Shown here in pieces: positions 36,135 through 46,870 of a stretch of DNA of 64,000 bases (position 1 is the stretch's first letter; every line of letters begins with the position of its first letter). The position numbers and the translations under genes were made by a program. The DNA is from Tamarix chinensis (taxonomy: Eukaryota > Streptophyta > Magnoliopsida > Caryophyllales > Tamaricaceae). The stretch spans positions 9,756,455 through 9,820,454 of the forward strand of contig CM060175.1 in assembly GCA_030549775.1 (NCBI GenBank), in the 5' to 3' direction. The notes beneath the pieces are model-generated. The model searched no databases. It saw nothing but the letters and a program-made list of their open reading frames with translations, and was not told the origin of the DNA.

Positions 36135-36250
36135 GGGGCTGAGCATGTCCCTAAGTAATGCTCGGGGCTGGACATGTCCCTAAGTAATGTCCGGGGCTGA
36201 GCATGTCCCTAAGTAATGCTCAGGGCTGGACATGTCCCTAAGTAATGTCC
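36135..36250 (+). repeat. Hairpin array B of the solo LTR: four 29-base units
   Basis: Units start at 36,135, 36,164, 36,193 and 36,222. They alternate GGGGCT-GAGCAT-loop-ATGCTC with GGGGCT-GGACAT-loop-ATGTCC. The loop GTCCCTAAGTA is constant while both arms change together. Weaker relatives (for example GCATT..AATGC) follow to about 36,390. Confidence 0.85.
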
Positions 36251-37010
36251 GTGAGGCTAAATGCCTAATTGGTTTGGTTCAGCATTTCCCATAAATGCCC
36301 GTTTGATAAATGTGTGATTCGGCTTGGTTTGGTTTGGCGTTGTCCAAAAATGTCTGGTTGGTTGGTTTAACATTATCCATAAATGCTTGGTTGGTTTATC
36401 TAAATCTTTTATCGGTTTAAGATATTACATATATTTCGCATGTTATTATATGTGTATGGTAGGACTTGTGATGTGGGTTTGAGTAGGCATACTATTGTAT
36501 CAACGTAATGCAACATGATTCAATATGCACTTGATGATATCTCTCCTATAAGGTAGGGTAGCGAGACTTACTCAGTATTGGACCCGTACTAATACTACAC
36601 TGGTTGAATGGGTCCTGTGATGATCCACCGATGGTGGGGAGCAGACCTCTTGTGCAGGTTATGATCGAATACTGTTTTGGGGTGGAAGGCTTGACCTGAG
36701 TGAGTAGGCGATCCGGATATTTATCCTTCGGGATTTATTTGGTTTAATTGTATTCACCTTTGGAAGTTGCAAGTATTGGTTTCAGATTTCTAAGGGTTTT
36801 GTAATTGACTTTAAATTTCTCGTATTCTGATAAGTGTTTACAATTCAGATTTAATTGTTTGACAGGTTTTAGCCTTACATCTAACATGAGATAGATGGTT
36901 GACATTTATCTTGTGTTAGATGTGGCGGTAACATTTCCCAAATTCGCTCCTAGATTCCGCTTTAATCTTTCAAAAAAAATTTTTCAGGAGTGAAATTTGG
37001 GGGTGTTACA

Positions 37011-37015
37011 ATAAT
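37011..37015. other. Target-site duplication, right copy (ATAAT)
   Basis: Exact repeat of 31,709-31,713. Confidence 0.85.
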
Positions 37016-37564
37016 GTTCAATTTTCATAAGTTAAATTCAACCAAGACTCGTAATCAAACATGTTTTTCATCCTCTCATGTAATATTTCTCATCAAATAC
37101 AACCTAATACAAAAGGATAGATTACTAACTTGGATTTAGTAAAATTTACATGTATTCCCCTTTCATTTATGAAGAGGTAAAAGAGGCTCTGAAGTTGCGA
37201 TTTGTATTTATTACTTCAAGTGATACTCTTCTTCTTATCCACCTCTATAATGAATTTTTAAATACATGATTTTGGTACCCCTATCCTTTTGAGTCCATAG
37301 AGGTTATTCCTTAATGAATTATCAATAACAATATAATTCTTTGGAATCTAAATATTTTTTGAAAAAGGGAAAAGAAGGCTTATTATGTATTGATGGAGGA
37401 TGTTTCTAAGATTTTCAACATTTGTTAAAGAATGGTTTTCAATCATTTTAAGTTTTTCATTCACTTTTCAAGCTTTTAACCATAGATGCGAACTCTTCAT
37501 TGTTATTCTTCAATTTTACATGATATGAGAATAAGTTATAAAACATTTCATTTAACTAAAAATT

Positions 37565-38068
37565 TTAACAATACATAATCTCAAAATGATTTAATCTATG
37601 ATCATCAATATCATACAAATTAATTTTAGAATTAGATGAGAAATTGATCAACTCGTCCTTTTTACTTGAAATGCCATCATTTATAGAGATGAAACAAATA
37701 TGCATAATTTCTTCTTTCTCATAACCACTGTAAGTGATATTCAACATCTCCCAATATCTTTAGAATTGGATCATTCAAGGCTATGCTTGAATATCATTTC
37801 TCCAAGGACATAATGGAGCATCAAGATTTCTTTGTCATTTAAGGTAGATCTTTGTTTATCAAGCTCTGCTCGTTCTTCAACTAGTTTATCAATTAGTCCA
37901 TTGATAGTGGATATTTGAATCTAGTTGGACCATATTGAATGATGAACCACAAGTTTTGATTTTTGTGTTGAAGAAGATTCTAGTCATGTTTTTCTACAGC
38001 CCAAAATTTTCTCCAATGAACAATGGAGACTTTGAAGGTACTAAGTCTTCACCTATGAAGTTATCCAT
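37565..38068 (-). pseudogene. SIRE-type copia gag remnant
   Basis: The start at 38,068 gives MDNFIGEDLVPSKSPLFIGE then NFGL-stop-KNMTRIF, matching the N-terminus of SIRE/Maximus gag proteins ('PPLFxGxNFxxWKxxMxxFL'). The stop replaces the conserved Trp (TAG for TGG). LNDKEILMLHYVLGE, near 37,840-37,800, resembles the 'LNAKALNxLYCAL' helix. The last part (37,565-37,747) is open but poorly conserved. Gag would form the particle. The rest of gag is lost or lies beyond the solo-LTR insertion. Confidence 0.6.
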
Positions 38069-38120
38069 ACTTTGAGGATCCTTAGCTCTTGTTTGTTAGA
38101 ACAATTTGATGAAGCCCCGA

Positions 38121-38132
38121 GCTCTGATATAA
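38121..38132 (-). promoter_or_regulatory. Primer-binding site of the SIRE-like element
   Basis: GCTCTGATATAA on the plus strand corresponds to the tRNA-Met primer site TGGTATCAGAGC read on the minus strand, with two differences. It lies 10 bases from the right LTR edge and fixes the element's direction. Confidence 0.7.
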
Positions 38133-38345
38133 ATTAAAAGACTGAATGGATAGTCTAGAGGGGGTGAATAGAGTATTTTGTAATAATAATGCCAAATTAA
38201 AATTTTATGAGAAATAAGTAGAATGATGGAAAATAATAAACACATGATTTATAGTAGTTTAAGAAACTCTATAAAGTTTCTCTATATCTAATACCAAAAG
38301 GTTTTTCCTTTTGGATTTTAATCTCTCTTTATTTATAGTGGGTTT

Positions 38346-38846
38346 TGTTGGGGATTTATACCAATTTGGAATAATAAGATCACTCAAGAACATAAATTGG
38401 AAAAACAGATGATCTTATTGATGTGATATAATTGTGATTACAAAGAGAATCAAAGAAATCCTCACCTAAATCAATCAATTCACCAAGGAATTATAAGAGA
38501 AATCAAGAGGAGAGAAGAGGATGGCGCTATGCTAATTAGGGTTCTAATCGCATGGTATTTATATTAAACATGAGCCCCCATATTTCTTTCCAACTTTTAA
38601 TAATCTTCAGTATTTTGGCCATAAATTATTCGTTTGACCTCCAATAGAGCTGATTCTCAATTTGTTAGAAATATAACAAAAATATCTATCACTTTCATGC
38701 TTAATACTTTTCCAAATTCTGGATTCATTAAGGTTAAATATTCACATATTTCAAGAACATCTCACTATTCTACTCCAAATTCATCTTAAGTACTTCACAT
38801 ACCAATCCAAACTATTATACACACCAAATACGAGTCAAAACTCACA
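38346..38846 (-). repeat. 3' LTR of the copia element
   Basis: On the plus strand it runs from TGTTGGGGATTTATACC to AACTCACA. The plus-strand sequence after it (ATTCTCTACCTT) is pyrimidine-rich and so gives a minus-strand purine tract (AAGGTAGAGAAT) at the internal edge. Confidence 0.75.
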
Positions 38847-39474
38847 ATTCTCTACCTTAATAACATATTTGAAGTATCAATCACTAGGAACACAAGAGAC
38901 CATCTGTAAAAACCCTTAGTCCCCTAAAGGTCCTTATGGTACACAAACACCAACCAAGTCTGAGCAATGCTCGAACTTGCTCATCATTAATAGCTTCATT
39001 AGCATATTCGCTGGATTCTCAATAGTAGTCACCTTCTCCAACACAACCTTGCCTACAAAAATAGTACCTCAGATGAAGTGGTACCTGATATCAATGTGAT
39101 TCATTTGACGATAGAAGGAATTCTAATTCTTTTCCAAGCAGATAGCACTCTAACTATCACTACTAATAACGGGAGCACCATTACCAAACCCAAGCTCATG
39201 AACAAAACCACCAAGCCATGAAGCTTCCTAAAACCCTTAGTCATAGCCATATACTTAGCCTCAGTAGTGAACAACGCAGTTACATCTTGGAAAGATAACC
39301 TCCAACTAATTTCCTAACCACCATGACAAAATAAATAACCTTAAGTGAATCTCTTACTATCAAAATCTCCACCATAATCAGAGTCAACAAACCCAATCAA
39401 CGCATCAATCAACCTCCCATACTCCAAACAAGATGAAGTAGTACCCTTCAAGTACCTCATATCCACTTTACTGC

Positions 39475-39708
39475 TTACCGGTGAGCCTTCCTAGGATTCA
39501 CCATATATCTGCTCACAACACTCACAACTTGAGTAATATCTGGTCTAATACAAACCATAGCGTACATTATGCATCCCAGTGCATTAGAGTAGGGAACTAT
39601 GGCCATAAACTCTTCCTCATCTTTAGAATTGGAGCAATCCAAAGTAGACAATCTGAAGTGAGTCGCCAAGGGAGTACTAACTAGATTGGCATCAATTATA
39701 AGAAACAT
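39475..39708 (-). pseudogene. Copia RNase H domain, N-terminal part
   Basis: An open piece containing NLVSTPLATHFRLS, FMAIVPYSNALGCIMYAM and VCIRPDITQVVSVVSRYM, then NPRKAHR. This is the conserved junction between reverse transcriptase and RNase H in Tnt1-type copia elements ('VSTPLAxHFKLS..VPYASAVGSLMYAMVCTRPDIA'). The continuation to the left towards the LTR is broken. Confidence 0.85.
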
Positions 39709-39749
39709 TGCCTACACCTTGTTCACATACTACTCTTGTGACAAGTAAA

Positions 39750-40330
39750 GATGCTTTTTTCTACGGTCTGGGATGATCTCCATGCCAAGAATCTTCTTCG
39801 TAGATCCTAGATCCTTCATCTTGAACTCATTATTTAGTGTTGTTTTCCCTTGTTAACTTTAGACAAATCTTTTGATACAATAAGCATGTCGTCAACATAC
39901 AACAAAAGATGCACAAAAAAACCATCACCAACCTGCTTTAAGTATACACATCCATCATAATCACTCTTAGAGAACCCATGCTCAATCAGAAACTGATCAA
40001 ACCACTTGTAGCATTATCTAGGAGACTACTTCAGACCATACAGTGACATCTTCAATAAGCACACATGATCCTATTTTCCTTCAATAACAAAACCATCTGG
40101 TTAGCACATATAAATCTCCTCCTCAAGTTCACCATACAATAGCATCCAATTTCTATAACTCCATATCCTGCATAGCCATAAGCAAGAGCAAAGTACGAAT
40201 AGTAGTATGCCTAACAATAGGGAAAATACCTCGTTCCTGCGTACAACTAAACAAACCTTGTACCTCAGTCCCTCAACACTTAGAGTTCCCTATTTGAACT
40301 TATACACCCACTTGCAATCAACTATTTTCT
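39750..40330 (-). pseudogene. Copia reverse transcriptase, frameshifted
   Basis: LLLYVDDMLIVSKDL with the catalytic YVDD box lies near 39,865-39,910. Upstream fragments include LYGLK (near 40,040) and ..DLEEEIYMC.. (near 40,120), the 'DLDEEIYMEQP..LYGLKQAPRQW' region with an altered end. Stops and frameshifts separate the pieces. Confidence 0.75.
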
Positions 40331-40772
40331 TCTTCCTGGGTGCCTTCATAAGTTCCTGTGTCTGATTCTTCTATAGAAATTTCATCTCCTCCTCCATAGT
40401 AGCACATCTCTAAGAAGAATCAACACCAACAATGGCATATGTGTATGACACTAGATTTTCTACATCAACCACATTCTCAACACTAGCTAAAGCATAACCT
40501 TCTAAATCTTCAAATCCATTTCTCATAGGAGGTTTTACAACCCTTCGTGGTCTACTTGAAGCAATGCCCCTTTGCTCAACCTACTGCCTAGATAAACCCA
40601 CTTCAAGAATAGTGGGTCTCATATTAGAAGAGTCTGACTTATCCAAATCAACCTCTACCTCCACCTTATCCATAACACCACGAAGGTTTCCTACTCCACC
40701 TCTTTAGACAATCTATCATAAGAAGACTCGGTTATTTGGAGCAATACAAACTCATTAAGGGTAACATCCCTG

Positions 40773-41318
40773 CTAGTAAAAAAAACTTGGATGTAATGGG
40801 TCCCATAACTTGTATCCCTTCACACCGAATGTATAAATAAGAAAAATACACTTTTTGGCTCTAGGATTGAGCTTCCCATCATTCATATAAGCATAGATGG
40901 GACATCCAAAAACATATAAATCAGAATAATCAGCTAGTTTGTCAGACCATACCTCCTCAAGTGTCTTCAAATAAATGGAACAATTGGGTGACATATTTAC
41001 CAAAAACACCACCATGTGAATTGCGTTGGCCCAAAACTCCTTACCCAATCCAGCTTGTAACAACATACATTGAGCCTTCTCTAATAGGGCCCTATTTATC
41101 CTCTCAGCAACTCCATTTTGTTGTGGTCTTCCAACATAAGTACGATGCCTAGCAATATCATGGTCCTCATAGTAATTAGTGAAACTATGCTCCACAAGCT
41201 CGAGGCCATTATCTGTCATGAGACACCTTACATGTCTCCTTTTTTGCTCTATTAAGGTCTTCCAATGCTTGAAAACACCAAAGACATCATTCTTATTTTT
41301 AATAAAATAATACCACAC
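40773..41318 (-). pseudogene. Copia integrase core, longest intact piece
   Basis: 181 open codons. Motifs are VFGVFKHWKTLIEQ, CLMTDNGLE (second catalytic Asp), RHRTYVGRPQQNGVAERINR with the catalytic Glu, LLEKAQCMLLQAGLGKEFWA, and VWSDKLADYSDLYVFGCPIY. The first catalytic Asp lies upstream, beyond a break. The tail KKCIFLIYTFGVKGYKLWDP matches 'KKCIFLGYxxGVKGYRLWDP'. The start Met is simply the first in the open piece. Confidence 0.9.
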
Positions 41319-41510
41319 CTTTGTAGAGAAGTCATCAATAAATGTCAGTAGGTATCACGAACCACCCTTGAAAACCACCCTTACAGGACCCCATAAATTA
41401 GAGTAAACATAATCTACAAGCCCCTTCGTACTATGTGTAGCCATTGAAAAGCTAACTTACTTCTGCTTGCTAAACACACAGTGCTCATAAAAATCCATAA
41501 TACCTATATT

Positions 41511-41795
41511 CTACCTATCTAGCAATCCTTTCTTGGAGAGTTCATTCATACCTTTAACACTCATGTGTCTAAGTCGCATATGCCAAAGTCTAATAACATC
41601 TGAGTCAAACATACTCGATGATGTTACCGTAGCTGATCCCTCAACAATGGAACCAAAAAGCTCATACAATGTCCCGAACCTCTTTTCTTTTATTACAATA
41701 AGAGCCCTTTTAGTAATCCTCATTGTTTTATTCTTGATCATACAATGATATACATTACAATCCAAGAAACTCAATGGAATCAAGTTCTTGGTCAT
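41511..41795 (-). pseudogene. Copia gag-pre-integrase domain
   Basis: 94 codons containing TLYELFGSIV and VIRLWHMRLRHMSVKGMNEL followed by SKKGLL. This is the zinc-binding gag-pre-integrase motif 'LWHxRLGHMSEKGMxxLxxxGLL', with Gly replaced by Arg. Confidence 0.9.
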
Positions 41796-42084
41796 CTCAT
41801 GGACATATAGAACATTAGATAATGTTCTACCACACCGTCATGCATCTTTACCTTCACTACCCCAATCCCAGCAACTTTGTGTGCAGCATCATTACCCATC
41901 AGAACTATTCCAACTCAAGCCGTCTAGTAAGTCTGGAACCAATTCATGCTGGGACGAATATGGTAAGCGCATCCAGAGTCCAAGATCCACCTATCTATAT
42001 TCTTGGTCTGACTATCAGTGATAGTCAACACATCACCATCACTATCATATTAGTATACAGTAGCATTATCCTTTATGCTACATG

Positions 42085-42180
42085 ATTCACCAGATTTATC
42101 TCCAAATTTCCTATTAAGACAAAACTTCTTGATATGACCCTTCTTGTGAAATCCATAGAACACGATATTCTTAGATCTAT
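42085..42180 (-). pseudogene. Copia gag zinc knuckle, degenerate
   Basis: Minus-strand reading KNIVFYGFHKKGHIKKFCLN corresponds to 'CYNCGKKGHIKKDC'. The His and last Cys remain, while the first two Cys are replaced. Confidence 0.6.
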
Positions 42181-42348
42181 TACTCCTCAACTATGACTTA
42201 AAATTCTTCTTCATCTCACTGTAACCCCATTCCTAAGTTTTGTCCCTAGCTACCAATCCCTCACTATGTGAGTCACTAGAACCACCTCTGGTAAACTGAT
42301 TCTTAATCAATTTCCATTGTAGTAGGGCAGTCTTGACATCATCAAGAA

Positions 42349-42822
42349 CTAACTCATCATCATTCCCATATAGTATTGTCTCAAAAAAAAATGTTTGTAA
42401 TCATCAAGCAAAGAACATAACAATGTAATAGCAAAATCTTCATCCTCCAATTTGACATCTATATTCTTTAGATCTATAATTATAGAGTCAAATTCATTAA
42501 CATAAGATTTTAGGGATTGTCCCTTACCCAATTTTAACTCGTGCACCTTGCTCTTCAACAACAAATAATTCATCACTGACTTCATTATGTATAGAGACTA
42601 CAGCTTAAGCCATAGGGATGACATCGTTATTTCTTTAGCCACCTCATGCAATACCTCATTAGACAAACACAATTGTAAGGTGGAAAGGGCCTTTTGATCC
42701 ATCTCCTTAAATTTCACATCTGTCAACGAATTGGAATGCTTTAAATTTTTGAATAACGCCTTCTTTAATCCATTCTGAATTAGGATTGCCTTCATCTTCA
42801 ACTTCCATAAGCCAAAGTTCAT
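42349..42822 (-). pseudogene. Copia gag (UBN2-type capsid region), two open pieces
   Basis: The first piece (42,598-42,822) reads MNFGLWKLKMKAILIQNGL, with the copia gag 'NFxLWKxKMxAxLxQ' signature, and ALSTLQLCLSNEVLHEVAKE. The second (42,349-42,585) reads LLLKSKVHELKLGKGQSLKS then VNEFDSIIIDLKNIDVKLED, the second half of the domain. A stop separates them. Confidence 0.85.
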
Positions 42823-42879
42823 AGACTAATTAAACTTCACTATATCAAATCTTGTAGACATCCCAAACACGAACCCTAT

Positions 42880-42891
42880 GCTCTGATGCCA
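42880..42891 (-). promoter_or_regulatory. Primer-binding site of the copia element
   Basis: GCTCTGATGCCA on the plus strand is TGGCATCAGAGC on the minus strand, one base from the tRNA-Met site TGGTATCAGAGC. It lies three bases from the 5' LTR. Confidence 0.85.
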
Positions 42892-42894
42892 ATT

Positions 42895-43440
42895 TATTGG
42901 GGATTGATACAATTTATAAAGATAAGATCTAATTAGAATCAATTAGAACACATAAGAATCGAGAAGAGAAGAACACTAAAAAAAATAGATTGGAAAAATA
43001 GTTAATCTTATTGATATGAAGTAACTGTGATTACAAAGAGAATTAAAGAAATCCTTACCTAAATCACTCAGTTCACCAAGGAATTACAAGATAACTCAAG
43101 ATGAGAGAAAAGGATGGTGATATGCTAATTAGAGTTTTAATCGCATGGTATTTATACTAAACATGCCCACCCATGTTTCTTTCTAACTTTTGATAGTCTT
43201 TAGTAATTTGGCCACAAATTATTCGCTTGACCACCAATCAAGCTGGATCTTAATGCATTGGCTAGCCAACAAAAACATCTACAACTTTTATGCGCAAAAC
43301 TTTTCCAAATTCCAGTTGCATCAAGGTTAAATATTGACATCTTTCCATAATAACTTACAATTCTACTTCAAACTCCTCTGAAATACTTCATACACCAATC
43401 CAATCTATTATATAGACCAAATAGGAATCACAAGCTCACA
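42895..43440 (-). repeat. 5' LTR of the copia element
   Basis: On the plus strand it runs from TATTGGGGATTGATAC to AGCTCACA. It aligns with 38,346-38,846 with substitutions and a small size difference (546 against 501 bases). Confidence 0.75.
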
Positions 43441-44709
43441 TGATTTTTTTTTATGATGATCAATCCTTCCTTAGTTTATAAGCCTATAATCTCTATAATC
43501 ATCTAGGAGATTATTTATACTTTTTCTAGTTATCCTCTCTAGGTTTATGAGACTACAATCTCAATAAAATCTCTTAGGAATACTAGCCAACACACCACTC
43601 TTCACTTTTGTTTAGGATAATAAGTTTGAATGAATACAATAAGAATCTTCACTTGATAATATATGAAAGTGAGTAGTAAATAGTGAATATTTTGATCTAG
43701 CTAGAGAAATATTAATTATAGGTATATGAGCCTCTAGATTAATATGAAGGACACATTGAGCACTAGAGAATTTTGATTTATATTTGAAAGTGTAAAATTA
43801 AAAATCTCTTTGTTTCTTTGTAAGATGTGAATATGATTATTTCAAAAGAGTTGTGTTACCTTGATTGATGTTTATGGAAGTCTAATGGATCTTACTTATA
43901 GTGGTAAAAGATGAGAAGGGTCGACACTAGCCATTGGGTATGAAAAGTACTCCAACGGTCAAATTCTAATGGATAGAAAATTTCATAAATACCTAAACCA
44001 ATCAATTAGTATTCAAACCAGTTAACTGGTCTAACTAACCAACCGATCAATAGAGCCAGTTTTTAGCACTGTGTACCTTCGCAAAAAAGAGAATATGTTG
44101 AGCTAAAGAGATTGAAATTGTATGAAGTATTTATTTCTCTAAATTAGATAATTTAAGATTTAAGAAGAAATATTATTCATCTAAAAGTAATGTATATAGA
44201 ATTTATGGTGAATTTTTCAATTTAGATCATATAAAAGAGGGCTTAAGAAATATTTGATTTTGAACATCCTTATGTGTAATTACTTGTAAACATTTTTTAT
44301 ACATGAAATCACTTTATGAACTTTAAAAAAGATTTTATAACATGATAAATATCAAATCATTGAAAAATATAAGTGCTCAATATATAAATCATATGTACGT
44401 ATACCTAAGACTATAACATACTCCTTAAAGCTTGAGACTACTTTTTTTTATACACTTGCTTATCCATTCATTTTTTTTATTCCACATATGAAATTGAAAT
44501 TCTTGAAGTTAGAGTCTTTTTTTTGTTGTTATTATTGATCTCTATTTGTGCTTGAAATATGATTCATAAACTTGATATCCTTTATACTCCTTAACTTAGT
44601 TAAGTGTTAAATACTAATATGATACACATGCACACTTAACAAGATAAGTAAATTCATAATTGAGTTTGTTATCATCAAAACAAAGGTTGATTGACCTCTA
44701 AGGTCAATG

Positions 44710-46870
44710 CTTTTAACACCAATTACAATAGAATAAATCAAGACAAAAATATTTTCTTTAGCTAATTGTAATGAACTAGGCCCTAATGGTTTTAATGCTC
44801 ACTTCTTTAAAACTTGATATGATATCATAGTTATTGATATGTATATATATATATTCAAATCAGTGGATTTTTCATAACTCAGATAATGCCAAGGTCTCTT
44901 AATGTCACCATTCTAAACCTAATCCCTAAGGTTCCTAATGCCTATAGATTAGAAGAATATAAACCAATAGCATGTCGTAATACTCAATACAAGATTGTTG
45001 TAGCAATAATTACCTATAAACTTTTGCCACTCCTCCTTACTTTAATTGATCAACCTTACTTAGCTTTTGTAAAAGAGAGGGAAATCACTTATAATATACT
45101 TCTTGCTACCAAGATTATTAAAGGCTATAATCAAAAACATATATCACCTATAATCATGATCAAGATTGACAAGAAAAAATCTTACAATTCAGCTAAATAA
45201 TATTGCTTACAAAAAAATTTATATGGCATGCACTTTCCTCCCAATTTTGTGAATATCGTTGTGTCCTATTTATCCATTGTTAGATATTCCAATAAATTTT
45301 ATGGAACTTTACACCCTCAATTTTGTGTAAAAAAAGGGTTAAGGTAAGGTAACCCTCTATTACCTTACATCTTTGTATTGGTTATGGAATATCTAAAGAA
45401 ATTAATGTTCGACTTATGGTCCAACCCTCACTTCATTCTACACCCAAAGTACAAGAAACTGAAACTAGTCAATTTTATTTTTGCGGATGACCTACTCTTC
45501 ATTTAAAATGGATCCTAAACACTTGGTTAGAGCTGTCTTAGATAATTTCATGAGAATTTTGAGCTTTTCAAGTCTAACCATGAATGCTGATAAGAGCCAT
45601 ATGTATTACGGTGACAATTGTACCTCTAAATTTATAGATGATTTGTATGTTGAGTTTCACATTATAAAAGGTGAACTTCCGTTCAATTACCTAGGACTTC
45701 CATTATATGGGAGGTATCTAAACTAATAGCAATATAAACCCTTGATTGATATGTTCACAAAGAGGTGGAGAGCATGGCAAACAAAATTATTTAGTTATGC
45801 AAGCCAGATACAACTCATAAACTCTATACTTTTCAACCTTCAAACCTATTAGAGTATAGTATTCTCCATTCCGAACAACATTATTCTAAAATTAATGCCA
45901 TTTATCAAATTTTTTTATGATTAAGCACTTCAAGGTTCTCTAAACAATCCCTAGTTGCCTGGGAATTAGCATGTTTACCTAAAACTAAAAGAGGAATTGG
46001 CAATAAAAATCTTATATGGTGGAATAGAGGAGCCATGTACAAGCTATTATGGCAGTTAGCTAACACAAAGGATTCACTTTAGGTTAAATGGGTACATACC
46101 TATTTCTTTAAAGGTTAATATATTTCAGTGGTGAGGATTAGACCTTTAACCTCTTAGATTATTAATAAATTACTTAGTATTTGAGAGTATTTAAAAAAGA
46201 TCCTTCACCCTCAACCCTTGTCTTATATACTCACCTGGGGAAGTTTTCAATAGTTAGAGCCTATAATCTACTCAAACCTTAGCATGTTTAGGTTCATTGG
46301 TCCAAATTGGCCATGAAAAGGCATGCTTTCATTATCTAGTTAGCATTACAAGGAAGATTTCAAACTGCAGATTGATTAATAGCAATTAGAATGCAAGTTG
46401 ATGTTAATTTTGTCTTATGTGTTAAATAAATTGAAACTCACTCACATCTATTATTTGAATGTAAAATTATAACGAACATATGTTTCATTGGCAAGTGTAC
46501 AACATTGAGTAATAAAAGGAGGGAGAGGACCAAAAGTCAAAAAATATGTCAGTAGAGCCTTGTTTTGAGCCACCGTCTACCAGGCATGAAAGAAACAAAA
46601 GATTATTCACTCAAGAGCATAATGGAGTGGAGAATATACGAAAGCATATCCGCATGTCATTCATGATATAGCAATACAAATATACAAATTTAAATATTTT
46701 AAATCTTACATTAAACTCATGGAAGGCATAGATAGCTTAACTTAGATTTTTTATAGGTTATGAGTCTTCTAAGATATTTCTAGTTCTTTTTTCATTTGAA
46801 TCTCATGTAATCCTTGATTTTTCTCCTTTTGGAAGTAAATAAATATTTCTTTAATAATGAAAAAATATAT
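44710..46870 (+). pseudogene. L1-type LINE ORF2, 3' part: reverse transcriptase and zf-RVT (continuation of 8,389-9,674)
   Basis: It resumes with IKTKIFSLANCNELGPNGF then NAHFFKT (44,730-44,810), the 'APGPDGFxxxFFK' motif that follows the linker ending at 9,674. Then come NVTILNLIPKVPNAYRLEEY (44,901-44,960), LIDQPYLAFVKEREITYNIL and IKGYNQKHISPIIMIKIDKK (45,050-45,180), and FADDLLFI-stop at about 45,478, the catalytic box with Asp-Asp intact. Further on are MNADKSHMYYGDN and LPFNYLGLPLYGR, and near 46,420-46,460 the zinc motif ETHSHLLFECK. The end at about 46,870 has an A/T-rich tail (TTTAATAATGAAAAAATA). Confidence 0.85.

Larger units (their letters stand above)
31714..37010 (+). mobile_element. 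5.3-kb solo LTR of a gypsy-type retrotransposon
   Basis: It starts TGTAATATCCCG and ends GGGTGTTACA, flanked by the perfect 5-bp duplication ATAAT. No primer site, polypurine tract or coding domain lies inside, so it is a single LTR left after recombination between two LTRs. It shows an AT-rich front, a pyrimidine-rich block from about 32,580, splice-donor-like GGTAAGTC (34,592) and GAGGTATG (34,749), the CTCGGT hairpin (35,420) and hairpin arrays (35,731-36,250). The frames at 32,562-35,886 are short and domain-free. Base composition is less eroded than in the gypsy element, suggesting a younger insertion. Confidence 0.85.
38346..43440 (-). mobile_element. Copia retrotransposon with both LTRs (Tnt1-like order), decayed
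   Basis: LTRs at 38,346-38,846 (3') and 42,895-43,440 (5') share clear sequence, for example GTGATTACAAAGAGAAT and ATCGCATGGTATTTATA. The element reads right to left: primer site, gag, zinc knuckle, gag-pre-integrase, integrase, reverse transcriptase, RNase H, which is the Ty1/copia order. It has frameshifts and stops throughout but longer open pieces than the other elements, suggesting it is the more recent coding insertion. A clean target duplication is not evident, because both flanks are T-rich. Confidence 0.85.
9675..44709 (-). mobile_element. Non-autonomous SIRE/Maximus-like copia retrotransposon carrying three nested insertions
   Basis: Two related LTRs (9,675-10,838 and 38,143-44,709, the right one split by another element) face each other across about 27 kb. 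Subtracting the nested elements leaves about 7.7 kb of internal sequence: 10,839-11,286, 25,603-31,713 and 37,011-38,142. A primer-binding site complementary to initiator tRNA-Met lies beside the right LTR, and a purine tract (TCATCAAAAGGG, minus) beside the left LTR, so the element reads right to left. A gag remnant follows the primer site, but no protease, integrase or reverse transcriptase is recognisable. A different ORF lies at 30,060-31,194. Flanking 5-mers (CCATA and CTTTT) do not match, so the target duplication is lost or the ends are off by a few bases. Confidence 0.75.
38143..44709 (-). repeat. Right (5') LTR of the SIRE-like element, split by a copia insertion
   Basis: The pieces 38,143-38,345 and 43,441-44,709 align in order with the left LTR at 9,675-10,838. 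The break falls after TTTATAGTG at 38,340 and resumes with ATGATGATCA near 43,453. The end GGTCAATG corresponds to GGTCAACA of the left copy. Confidence 0.8.

Noticed and set aside
35731..36250. Regular short repeats that could suggest a CRISPR array
   Set aside because: Units are contiguous or have repeated linkers rather than unique spacers, the context is a plant LTR, and no cas genes exist here.
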